From: RUG13615 sp040307715
Lineage (GTDB): Bacteria > Bacillota > Clostridia > Peptostreptococcales > Anaerovoracaceae
Direction: 5' to 3'
Length of the DNA stretch: 13,954 nt
Assembly: GCA_040307715.1 (NCBI GenBank)
Contig: JAWRJC010000113.1
Span: 1 to 13,954 of the forward strand
Shown here piece by piece: positions 5,817 through 12,629 of the stretch. Position numbers and translations under genes: made by a program. Under the pieces are notes generated by a model. The model worked only from the letters and a program-made list of their open reading frames with translations, did no database searches and was not told where the DNA came from. Within the stretch, counting starts at the first letter, position 1; each line of letters starts with the position of its first letter.

Positions 5817-7172
5817 ATGGCGGAAATCAAGTGCCCGCACTGCGGGAAGGTGTTCCAGGTCGATGAGAGCGGGTATGCGCAGATCCTGCAGCAGGTCCGT
5901 GATCATGTGCTGGAAGAGGAACTGAAAAAGCGCGAGGAGGAGATGCGCCGCGCCAAGGAGCAGGATCTTGAGATCGCGCGGATGGAGCAGGAAAAGGTGC
6001 ACGCCGATGAACTGGCGGTGAAGGAGAAATCGTTCTCCGACAAGATCGCCGAGCAGGAGAAGGCGCTGGCCGAGGCGACACGTGAACTGGAACAGTTGAA
6101 TACCGAGAAAGAACTCGAACTGGAGCGGCTTTCGGCGGCGAAGGATAAAGAGATCGAACAGCTCAAGGCGCAGCTCGCGAACAGCGAGAACGAGAAGAAA
6201 CTCGCTGTGACGGAGGCTGTCCAGGCGAAGACGCAGGAACTCGCGGACAAGAACACAGCCTACATTGAACTGCAGGGCAAGTTCGACGCGGAGGTCGCCA
6301 AGCTGCAGGGCGAGATCACGAGCAAGTCGTCCGAGGCTGAGCTCAAGGAAAAATCGCTCAAGGAGCACTATGCGGAGCTGCTGAAGGAAAAAGACGAGCA
6401 GATCGATTACTATAAGGATTTCAAGGCGCGCCAGTCGACCAAGATGGTCGGCGAGAGTCTCGAGCAGCACTGTCTCAACGAATTCAACGCGATCCGCATG
6501 ACGGCGTTCCCGAACGCGTACTTCGACAAGGACAACGACGCCCGGACCGGCAGCAAGGGGGATTTCATCTTCCGCGAGGCAGATGAGGAAGGTGTGGAGT
6601 ACATCTCTATCATGTTCGAGATGAAGAACGAGATGGACACGACCGCGACCAAGCACAAGAACGAGGATTTCTTCAAGGAGCTGGACAAAGACAGGAACGA
6701 GAAGGGGTGCGAGTATGCGGTGCTGGTGAGCCTGCTGGAATCGGACAGTGAACTTTACAATAACGGTATTGTTGACGTCTCTTATAAGTACCCGAAGATG
6801 TACGTCATCCGGCCGCAGTTCTTCATTCCGATGATCACGCTGCTGCGGAATGCGGCGCGCAATTCGCTGCAGTACCAGAGAGAACTGCAGATCGTGAAGA
6901 ACCAGCAGCTTGACATCCTCCACTTCGAGGACAATATGAATGACTTTAAGGACAAGTTCGGCCGCAATTACCGTATCGCGAGCGAAAAGTTCCAGACGGC
7001 GATCGACGAGATCGACAAGACCATCGACCACCTGGAGAAAACCAAGAAAGCACTGCTCTCCTCGGAGAACAACCTGCGGCTGGCCAACGACAAAGCCCAG
7101 GATCTGTCGATCAAAAAACTGACGAAGAACGCCCCGAGCGTGGCGGCAATGTTCGAGGAGATCGAGGAATAA
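5817..7172 (+). CDS. DUF2130 domain protein with zinc-knuckle N-terminus and long coiled coil
   Basis: A 451-residue protein of the DUF2130 family, whose function is not established. Residues 6-9 are CPHC, a two-cysteine knuckle. Residues ~30-200 are a continuous charged heptad-rich coiled coil. Residues ~200-430 are the DUF2130 domain, followed by a helical tail (IDEIDKTIDHLEKTKKALLSSE). Inside the domain, Glu216 in GESLEQHC, Asp249 in KGDFIF and Glu268-x-Lys270 in FEMKNE have the order and spacing of a PD-(D/E)xK nuclease core, so a nuclease-like fold is plausible though activity is unproven. The start at ATG 5817 is supported by AAGGAG 6 bases upstream. It stands alone between a repeat-rich leader and a strong terminator, so it is probably monocistronic. 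There is no signal peptide or membrane segment. Confidence 0.88.
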   Translation: MAEIKCPHCGKVFQVDESGYAQILQQVRDHVLEEELKKREEEMRRAKEQDLEIARMEQEKVHADELAVKEKSFSDKIAEQEKALAEATRELEQLNTEKELELERLSAAKDKEIEQLKAQLANSENEKKLAVTEAVQAKTQELADKNTAYIELQGKFDAEVAKLQGEITSKSSEAELKEKSLKEHYAELLKEKDEQIDYYKDFKARQSTKMVGESLEQHCLNEFNAIRMTAFPNAYFDKDNDARTGSKGDFIFREADEEGVEYISIMFEMKNEMDTTATKHKNEDFFKELDKDRNEKGCEYAVLVSLLESDSELYNNGIVDVSYKYPKMYVIRPQFFIPMITLLRNAARNSLQYQRELQIVKNQQLDILHFEDNMNDFKDKFGRNYRIASEKFQTAIDEIDKTIDHLEKTKKALLSSENNLRLANDKAQDLSIKKLTKNAPSVAAMFEEIEE

Positions 7173-7183
7173 CCGATGATGCC

Positions 7184-7210
7184 AAAAACCGCCTGCGGGC
7201 GGTTTTTCCT
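7184..7210 (+). terminator. Intrinsic terminator of the DUF2130 gene
   Basis: AAAAACCGCC (7184-7193) pairs perfectly with GGCGGTTTTT (7198-7207) around the loop TGCG, giving a 10-pair stem whose right arm ends in the T-run. It starts 11 bases after the DUF2130 stop codon. The A-run on the left could also terminate transcription from the other strand. Confidence 0.9.
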
Positions 7211-7284
7211 TATCCGGCGGACTGTTTTTCACAGCGGAATCGCGATGTCGCCTAGTGAGCGACCTGCAGAGGAAGAGCGATTCA

Positions 7285-7290
7285 TATAAT
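7285..7290 (+). promoter_or_regulatory. -10 element TATAAT
   Basis: A perfect TATAAT follows the terminator and precedes the zinc-ribbon gene by about 125 bases. No convincing -35 is seen. A small hairpin GTCGC/GCGAC (7247-7251 with 7259-7263) covers the position where the -35 would lie. Confidence 0.35.
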
Positions 7291-7415
7291 TAAGACAACA
7301 AGAGGACCGAGGCACTGAGGGAGGTTATTCGGACAGGAAGAACGGTAAAGTGGTATTGATCAAAGAAACTTGCGATCACAGAGTGCATGGTTTTGAAAAT
7401 GTGGAGGGAAAGAAA

Positions 7416-7907
7416 ATGAAAACGAAACTGACGAAAGAGGAAAAAAGAAAGATCGTCATGGAGGCGATGGACTATCTGCGGGAGTGCGAAGACGGCTTCG
7501 CGATCTCGACGAGTATGCTGCTGGAGGAACTGGGCTATGAGCCGGGGGAAATGGATGCGGGGGAGATCATGGATATCCATGCCGCCATTTTCAGGGAGGC
7601 AAAGCGTTATCACATTGAACTGGATATGTCCAGGCACGACGGTTTGATTGAGGGTTTGCCGGAGAATCTGGACTATGTCGTTCATAACAAGGAATCGCTC
7701 GGCCCAAAATGCCCGTACTGCGGGAGCCGCCATACAGCGCGGATTCTGTACGGAATGCCTTTGATGGATGAGCAGATGCGGCGCCTGGTCGATGAAAAGA
7801 TTATCTTTATCGGTGGTTGTTTGATGTCGGATCGCAATCCGGACTACCATTGCAACGACTGCGGGAGAGCGTTCTGGTTCTTCGATTGCGCTGAAGAGGA
7901 AGAATAG
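7416..7907 (+). CDS. Small protein with C-terminal zinc ribbon, function unknown
   Basis: A 163-residue soluble protein. The N-terminal ~95 residues are helical and acidic and I cannot assign them. The C-terminal part has two CxxC knuckles, CPYC (99-102) and CNDC (146-149), with Cys135 in FIGGC between them. The order CPYCGS, LYGMP, GGC and PDYHCNDCG is a pattern I have seen in many short bacterial hypothetical proteins, where the knuckles probably bind zinc. The reading frame opens at 7350, but ATG 7416 was chosen because GGAGGGAA (7403-7410) stands in the right place and the codons before it look non-coding. It lies after the DUF2130 terminator and 138 bases before the hydrolase, which appears to have its own promoter, so it may be monocistronic. 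Confidence 0.8.
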   Translation: MKTKLTKEEKRKIVMEAMDYLRECEDGFAISTSMLLEELGYEPGEMDAGEIMDIHAAIFREAKRYHIELDMSRHDGLIEGLPENLDYVVHNKESLGPKCPYCGSRHTARILYGMPLMDEQMRRLVDEKIIFIGGCLMSDRNPDYHCNDCGRAFWFFDCAEEEE

Positions 7908-7938
7908 ACAGACATATGTATCGTCAAGTTGATCACTT

Positions 7939-7969
7939 AGACCCGGGTAAAATGGAGTATAATGGGTCT
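7939..7969 (+). promoter_or_regulatory. TATAAT promoter flanked by AGACCC/GGGTCT inverted repeat
   Basis: TATAAT (7958-7963) is perfect. AGACCC (7939-7944) and GGGTCT (7964-7969) are perfect inverted arms that bracket the -10 region and abut it on the right. A TTGATC at 7929-7934 is too far (23-base gap) to be a normal -35. The layout fits a repressor or activator site on the hydrolase promoter; the regulator is unknown. Confidence 0.4.
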
Positions 7970-8045
7970 GTAAGAACACCACCAACCAATGCAGCGATCG
8001 ATTGTCCGGGGTCGATTATTCTTTGCGCAGCACAGAGGACAGATG

Positions 8046-8990
8046 ATGAACAAATATCTCAAATCGGCCGTCGGCATTCTGCTGATCGCCGCGATGGTGG
8101 CAGGGCTGATGCTTTTCAGAAACCACCAGCTCAGTGACAGACAGATCCTGACTGAGGACTATTTCAACGATTTCAACACGCCTTACGAGCTGGAAAAGCA
8201 GTATTCCGGGCTGGGCGATCACGAAGTCAGCAGCACCACGTATCCCTCCGACAGCAAGGCGGTCGGCAAGATCCATGTCTTCTATCCTTCGGAACTGGAG
8301 AGCCGCAGCGGTGTCTGGCCGATGGTCATGATCGTCAACCCCACAGATGTGCCTGCGGCAAAGTATCAGCAGTTCTTTGAGCGGCTGGCGTCGTGGGGAT
8401 TTATCGTAGTCGGCTGCGATGACCGCGATCCGGGCACGGGAGAGTCGACCTCACAGATCCTCGATTATATGCTGGAAGAAAGCGATCTTTGCACGCGCAT
8501 CGACCGGAGCAATATCGGCATTGCCGGGTATTCCCAGGGAGGCGCAGGCGCACTGGCGGCGGTGACGATGTACGACAACGGCGGTCTTTATAAGACCATC
8601 TTTACAGGAAGCGCCGTCAACCCGCAACTGGCGGCGAGCAAAGGGTGGGAGTACGATTTCACAAAAGTAGCGATTCCTTACTTCATGACGGCTTCCACCG
8701 GCAAAACGGATGATTCCGGCAATGGCGAGGCCGGGGAGGAATCGGCAGGCTACACGCCGCTGGCATCTCTGGTCGAGATCTACGACGGTATGAGCGCGAA
8801 TGTCTGCAAGGTCCGCGGCCGGATCGCCGGGGCAGATCACTCGGGGATGCTGCTCCTGCCGGACGGTTACATGACGGCGTGGATGCTGTACCAGCTGCAG
8901 GACGATGAGGAGGCCGGCAAGGTCTTCCGCGGGGAGGACGCCGAGATCCTGCAGAACGACCACTGGGTGGACGTGGAGAAGACCCTGTAG
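8046..8990 (+). CDS. Membrane-anchored alpha/beta hydrolase
   Basis: A 314-residue hydrolase with an N-terminal Lys-containing hydrophobic segment (residues ~7-24) that acts as an uncleaved anchor or signal peptide; there is no lipobox cysteine. The catalytic domain is therefore predicted on the outside of the membrane. The nucleophile elbow is GYSQGG with Ser163, and the histidine is His265 in ADHSGM; the acid is probably among Asp221-Asp223 after MTASTG. The pattern (VFYPSE, VMIVNPTDVPAAKYQQF, ASWGFIVVG, GIAGYSQGG) is that of the chlorophyllase/PET-hydrolase-like alpha/beta hydrolases common in gut Firmicutes; the substrate is unknown. ATG 8046 was preferred to 8043 and to 7989 because AGAGGA (8034-8039) is well spaced and the hydrophobic segment is then at the N-terminus. 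The next gene begins 38 bases downstream with no terminator between, so the two are probably cotranscribed. Confidence 0.85.
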   Translation: MNKYLKSAVGILLIAAMVAGLMLFRNHQLSDRQILTEDYFNDFNTPYELEKQYSGLGDHEVSSTTYPSDSKAVGKIHVFYPSELESRSGVWPMVMIVNPTDVPAAKYQQFFERLASWGFIVVGCDDRDPGTGESTSQILDYMLEESDLCTRIDRSNIGIAGYSQGGAGALAAVTMYDNGGLYKTIFTGSAVNPQLAASKGWEYDFTKVAIPYFMTASTGKTDDSGNGEAGEESAGYTPLASLVEIYDGMSANVCKVRGRIAGADHSGMLLLPDGYMTAWMLYQLQDDEEAGKVFRGEDAEILQNDHWVDVEKTL

Positions 8991-9028
8991 CAATAAGAGA
9001 ACATTATAAGGACTGACAGGAGGCGGGG

Positions 9029-10003
9029 ATGAGCACATTGAGCACACATATCGGGGAAACGATCGGGATCATTCTGCTCTGGGCAGCGCTCATCGCTGCG
9101 TTCGTCTGGTTTCTGAAGTACAAGGAGATCAAGCGCAGCATCCTGAAAAAGCAGGTCGATAACATCCATCGAAGCACCGAAGCACTGCGGATCTGTTTCG
9201 ATGATCTTTGCGTGACGAATGGCTTCACGGCGCTGCTCGACAAGACGTTCCGCGCCGAGAACTGGACGATCGTGCCGCAGACGCAGGTGGCGGAGTTCAG
9301 GACGCGCAATCCGTTCGGCGAGATCTTCGGTCTCAACGCGTACTGCTCGGTGTTCCGCAGCGGTGAGAAGGTGTACCAGTTCAACCGCGTCGTGCCGTCG
9401 ATCGGCGACACGGAGGACATCTACATCAAGGCGCGCATCAATGAGGCCTTTGCCGCCCAGAAAGACTGGAAACAGATCCTGGGGCTCAAGAAAGACCATT
9501 ATTCGGTCGGATTCCGGACGTACGAGTTCTACATCCCGGAGTCCAATCCTTTGTATTACGACGATGAAGTGCGCGCGGCGGTCGGTGCGAAGCCGGCGGA
9601 GAAGAAACGCTCCCCGATGGAGCAGTTCTCGGAGCTGCGCCTGACACTGCCGGATGATATGGCGGCGTATGCCGGCCACGTAGAGCGGAACGTGGCGAAA
9701 GCGGCAGAGATCTGCGAAGACAGCGCAGAGTCAAAGCTGCAGATCGAACTCTTCATCGAGAAGTACATCCCGCTCATGAACGAAATGATCCGCAACTACA
9801 ACCAGCAGGATGACCGGGCCCGCAACAAGGAAGAACTCATCCACACGATGAAGATCCTCGCTGCCGGCGCGGACAAACTGGTCGACAAAGTGCGCGCAAA
9901 TGACGAGCGCGACACCTACAAAGCGCAGGCGTCAATCGAGCAGCAACTGTTTGAGGACGGACTGTATGATCCCAGTATGGATTTGATTGATAAATACAAA
10001 TAA
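9029..10003 (+). CDS. Membrane-anchored protein with XpaC-like C-terminal domain
   Basis: A 324-residue protein with one N-terminal membrane helix (residues ~12-29) followed by Lys/Arg-rich sequence, so the rest should be cytoplasmic. The middle part (~50-180) is mixed alpha/beta and unrecognised. The C-terminal ~110 residues are helical, with IEKYIPLMNEMIRNYNQQ, a KEELIHTMKIL helix and a final EQQLFEDGL. This follows the layout of the XpaC family (5-bromo-4-chloroindolyl phosphate hydrolysis protein), which has a YYLPTTLKLLEKY helix and ends in a similar DGL motif. That assignment is by eye and moderate. XpaC proteins often sit beside TelA, which is absent here. The start is secured by AGGAGG (9018-9023). 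It is likely cotranscribed with the hydrolase upstream. Base composition is normal for the window, unlike the next gene. Confidence 0.72.
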   Translation: MSTLSTHIGETIGIILLWAALIAAFVWFLKYKEIKRSILKKQVDNIHRSTEALRICFDDLCVTNGFTALLDKTFRAENWTIVPQTQVAEFRTRNPFGEIFGLNAYCSVFRSGEKVYQFNRVVPSIGDTEDIYIKARINEAFAAQKDWKQILGLKKDHYSVGFRTYEFYIPESNPLYYDDEVRAAVGAKPAEKKRSPMEQFSELRLTLPDDMAAYAGHVERNVAKAAEICEDSAESKLQIELFIEKYIPLMNEMIRNYNQQDDRARNKEELIHTMKILAAGADKLVDKVRANDERDTYKAQASIEQQLFEDGLYDPSMDLIDKYK

Positions 10004-10070
10004 CTTGAATGAATAATATATCCTAAAAAAGATGTATTTCGAAAAGAACTAAAAGCAAGGAGGCATATCG

Positions 10071-11321
10071 ATGGCGAAGACGAAAAAGAAAGAAAAAAAG
10101 GTCGCTCCGAAGTATGAGCAAATAATTGCCATGGATGATAAAAAAATCAATGTACTGATTTTGGGTACATCTGGATGTGGAAAATCGACTTTAATCAATT
10201 CGATTTTGGAAGCTAACGAAGCGCCGACGGGAGTGGGAGAAGCTGTTACAAAAGAAATCGCAATTTATCAAAATGATGTTTTGCCTTTTAGGATGATAGA
10301 TTCTGTTGGATATGAGTACGGTATCTTCAAACAAAATAGGATTAAAAGGGATTTAGCCAAATTCTGCAAAACCGGGGTAAAATCCGCTGATGTTCAAAAG
10401 CTGATTCATATGATATGGTTTTGCATCGACGGTACAATAAAAAGAATTGATCAAGAAGTGTTGGGGTACATCAAGAGCGTAACAAGCGATTGGAAGAATG
10501 TCCCTATCCTTGTTGTCTTCACAAAATCATATTCGAAGCTTGAGATAGATGAAAACATTTCAATGGCACAAGCTGCTTTCGATAAGTATAATGCAAACCA
10601 TCCAAAGAAACCTTTGAATGTGAAGGGTATTATTCCTGTAGTAGCAAAGGAATACCAAATCGATGATGGAATTACAGTGCCACCAATTGGACTAGATGAT
10701 CTCATTAATAATACTGTTGAATTAATGCCAGAGGCGAAGCGAATCGGCAAAGACGCAATAAAAGAAATAGATCTCAAAATTAAAAACGTGATGGCAAATG
10801 CATACATAGGAGGCGCCACTGTTGGAGCAACAACTGTAGGAGCTATCCCAATCCCAATCCCAGATGCAACTATTTTGGTCCCGATTCAGACTGGGATGCT
10901 TACGGGAGTTGCAAGAGTTTATGGGATACAAGATAAAGATTCAGCCAATGAAATAATTGATACCATTCTGAAAGTTGGCGGGACGACTATGGGCGGAAAG
11001 GCTTTGCTGAACGCTTTGAAAGCGATTCCTGGCATAAATGTGGCGGCTGCAGTACTTAATGCAGCAGTAGCGGGGTCAATAACTCTGGCAGCTGGAGAAA
11101 TAAGTAATGTGCTTTTCCGAAAAGTCTATGCCAATGAGATTGAATTGAAAGGTATTGATTGGGAAAAAGAGATTGCCAAGATGTTCAATGATTATCTGCC
11201 GGGCATTACTGATGCGTTAAAGCAAGTCTTACAAGACAGAAATGGTAAAATCGACATCAAGGTCATTGGTGAGGCACTTGCAATGATTGCTAAGACCTTT
11301 ACCAAGCGAAATAAAGATTAA
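10071..11321 (+). CDS. P-loop GTPase with DUF697-like hydrophobic domain
   Basis: A 416-residue protein. After a Lys-rich N-terminus come the Walker A/G1 loop GTSGCGKST (32-40), a candidate G2 threonine (Thr60), G3 as DSVG (77-80) and G4 as TKSY (151-154) in place of the usual N/TKxD. Residues ~240-285 are glycine-rich and hydrophobic with a PIPIPDATILVPIQTGM segment, as in DUF697/YcjF-type domains; a second glycine/alanine-rich hydrophobic region (~307-345) precedes a helical C-terminus. The role is unknown; related GTPases are thought to act at membranes. The gene is much more AT-rich than its neighbours (18 G/C of 60 in 10141-10200, against 37 of 60 in 9301-9360) and uses ATA and AAA freely, so it is probably of foreign origin. 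AAGGAGG (10057-10063) fixes the start. The 67-base gap to the XpaC-like gene is equally AT-rich, which suggests the join lies close to 10003. Confidence 0.85.
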   Translation: MAKTKKKEKKVAPKYEQIIAMDDKKINVLILGTSGCGKSTLINSILEANEAPTGVGEAVTKEIAIYQNDVLPFRMIDSVGYEYGIFKQNRIKRDLAKFCKTGVKSADVQKLIHMIWFCIDGTIKRIDQEVLGYIKSVTSDWKNVPILVVFTKSYSKLEIDENISMAQAAFDKYNANHPKKPLNVKGIIPVVAKEYQIDDGITVPPIGLDDLINNTVELMPEAKRIGKDAIKEIDLKIKNVMANAYIGGATVGATTVGAIPIPIPDATILVPIQTGMLTGVARVYGIQDKDSANEIIDTILKVGGTTMGGKALLNALKAIPGINVAAAVLNAAVAGSITLAAGEISNVLFRKVYANEIELKGIDWEKEIAKMFNDYLPGITDALKQVLQDRNGKIDIKVIGEALAMIAKTFTKRNKD

Positions 11322-11373
11322 TAATTCATTTTCGTTGCTCTTACCACATTATTTATAGGAGGGCCTCTCGAAA

Positions 11374-11646
11374 ATGACAACGAGTTGGTCAACTAATGAA
11401 TACGTCGGATACTGCGGTGTGGATTGCAGTAGGTGTTCGGATCTTGCGGAAGGAAAGTGTCCTGGTTGCCGGCAGAGTACCTGGCCAGAGGGGGATGCGT
11501 GTCCGCCGGTTGCATGCTGTACAGAGAAGGGTATCTCTTGTTGCGGGGAGAGCCCGACATTTCCATGCCAGATGATGGCGGAGTTTTATGAGGAGTCGGA
11601 CAGCCATCGTGAGGCGTATCAGAGGATGCTGACCTTGCGCGGATAA
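11374..11646 (+). CDS. DUF3795 cysteine-rich protein
   Basis: A 90-residue protein of the DUF3795 family, common in anaerobes and of unknown function. Eleven cysteines are seen: C14, C18, C21, C29, C32, C43, C48, C49, C56, C57 and C65. The opening YCGVDCSRC and the following KCPGC are the family signature and probably bind zinc or an Fe-S cluster. AGGAGGG (11357-11363) lies 10 bases before the ATG. It follows the GTPase by 52 bases and ends before a hairpin terminator. Base composition is closer to the rest of the window than to the GTPase. Length is normal for the short form of the family. Confidence 0.85.
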   Translation: MTTSWSTNEYVGYCGVDCSRCSDLAEGKCPGCRQSTWPEGDACPPVACCTEKGISCCGESPTFPCQMMAEFYEESDSHREAYQRMLTLRG

Positions 11647-11675
11647 TAGAAAACCGGAGAGTATCATTCAATCAC

Positions 11676-11715
11676 AAAAAAGACCGCTCCTGCAGAAGGA
11701 GCGGTTCTTTGTTTT
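11676..11715. terminator. Bidirectional terminator between convergent genes
   Basis: CCGCTCC (11684-11690) pairs with GGAGCGG (11698-11704) around TGCAGAA. The stem is flanked by AAAAAAGA on the left and TTCTTTG on the right, which extends the pairing. Read on the minus strand it is followed by TCTTTTTT, a strong terminator for the minus-strand gene; on the plus strand the tract TTCTTTGTTTT is weaker but should serve the DUF3795 gene. Confidence 0.88.
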
Positions 11716-11739
11716 GTCGTTGATTGTTGTTTCGATTGG

Positions 11740-12471
11740 TTACAGTCTCGCGACTTCCCACAGGGTGGTGGCATCGAAGATGTGCAGGACCCAGTCGCCG
11801 CGTTCGGCGCCGTTGCCGCCGTCGCCCAGGCCGAAGAAGAATTCGCGGTGGGCGCGGAGCCAGTCGAGGTCGAATTCCGGATGGAAGGCGGTGACGGGCA
11901 GGCGGCCGTCTTCGCACATGGCGCCGTGACCAACGTAGACCATCCAGCAGTGCACCAGCGCGTCGTACCGGCGGCGGTCCATCTGGGTCTCGCGGTCAAA
12001 GCAGACGTCGGTGTGCAGGTCTTCGAAGATCTGGTTGGCCTCGGTGCCGCCGCGCACGTCGAGGCCGTTCTCGAAGAGCATTTCGAGAGCGTCGGCCGCC
12101 ACGTATTCGTTGGCGATGTAGAGGAGATTGCCGACAAGCGATTCCTCGCCGTAGACGGCATTCACTTTGAGTCCGTACCCAAGCAGCAGCGCGAGCACTT
12201 CGCCTGCATGTGCGCTCGCCAGATCGTCCTCCAGCTCGGCAGGGCGGTTCACCGGGATGCCGTTGTCGATGTCGTCGCCATCCGTCTCCAACACTTTTTC
12301 ACTTTCCTCGATGAAACACGAGTCGAGGTACTCGATCGCGGCGCGGGTGACTTCGTCGGGGGTCAGACCGTGGCTGTCGAGATAGGCGCGGATGCCCGCA
12401 AAGTCCGGCTCGCGGGTGAAGAGAAAGTCGTGCAGCTGTTGTTCTTTGTCGTTGAGTGTAAAGAGTTCCAT
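11740..12471 (-). CDS. Ankyrin-like repeat protein, function unknown
   Basis: A 243-residue soluble acidic protein that I do not recognise as a named family. Residues ~88-150 have a degenerate ankyrin pattern: EVLALLLGYGLKVNAVYGE, then NLLYIANEYVAADALEMLF, then ENGLDVRGGTEAN. Flanking segments are helical at the N-terminus (EQQLHDFLFTREPDFAGIRAYL) and aromatic at the C-terminus (EFDLDWLRAHREFFFGLGDGG). Single-domain ankyrin-like proteins of this size are often protein-binding or immunity-like, but nothing here proves that. GGAGA stands a few bases before the ATG on the minus strand. It converges on the DUF3795 gene and diverges from the SseB-domain gene. A long open frame on the opposite strand (11782-12603) mirrors its codons and was discarded. 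Confidence 0.75.
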   Translation of the reverse strand: MELFTLNDKEQQLHDFLFTREPDFAGIRAYLDSHGLTPDEVTRAAIEYLDSCFIEESEKVLETDGDDIDNGIPVNRPAELEDDLASAHAGEVLALLLGYGLKVNAVYGEESLVGNLLYIANEYVAADALEMLFENGLDVRGGTEANQIFEDLHTDVCFDRETQMDRRRYDALVHCWMVYVGHGAMCEDGRLPVTAFHPEFDLDWLRAHREFFFGLGDGGNGAERGDWVLHIFDATTLWEVARL

Positions 12472-12503
12472 AGTGTCTCCGATTTGCCGATGCGGCCGTG
12501 CCT

Positions 12504-12522
12504 GCCGGTCAGATCTGCCGGC
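12504..12522. promoter_or_regulatory. Near-palindrome between divergent genes
   Basis: GCCGG (12504-12508), a single unpaired T, the perfect palindrome CAGATCTG (12510-12517) and CCGGC (12518-12522) form an inverted repeat with one bulge. It lies 33 bases upstream of the minus-strand ATG and about 40 bases before the plus-strand -10. It could be a regulator site shared by both genes or a leader hairpin of the minus-strand gene. Confidence 0.4.
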
Positions 12523-12559
12523 GGGTTGTCTTTAAGGGGTGTTTTCCGGACACCTCTTC

Positions 12560-12568
12560 TGATATACT
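12560..12568 (+). promoter_or_regulatory. Extended -10 promoter (TGA TATACT)
   Basis: TGA precedes TATACT, a 5-of-6 match to TATAAT. A hairpin-capable GGTGT/ACACC pair (about 12538-12554) stands upstream, where the -35 would be. It points to the SseB-domain gene, giving a leader of about 55 nt. Confidence 0.4.
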
Positions 12569-12629
12569 ACCAAAAGCGAAAAGGGAAGAGCAAGAGCATA
12601 TGACAGACAACCGGATGGAGGAATAAAGA

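Noticed and set aside
5766..7232. 488-codon open frame on the minus strand
   Set aside because: Antisense of the coiled-coil DUF2130 gene. The Leu/Val/Arg-rich translation mirrors GAG/AAG heptads and it runs through the terminator.
11782..12603. 273-codon open frame on the plus strand
   Set aside because: Opposes the ankyrin-like gene, has no ribosome binding site, and gives Val/Ala/Glu/His-rich sequence typical of a mirrored GC-rich gene; the minus-strand gene has a binding site and a proper terminator.
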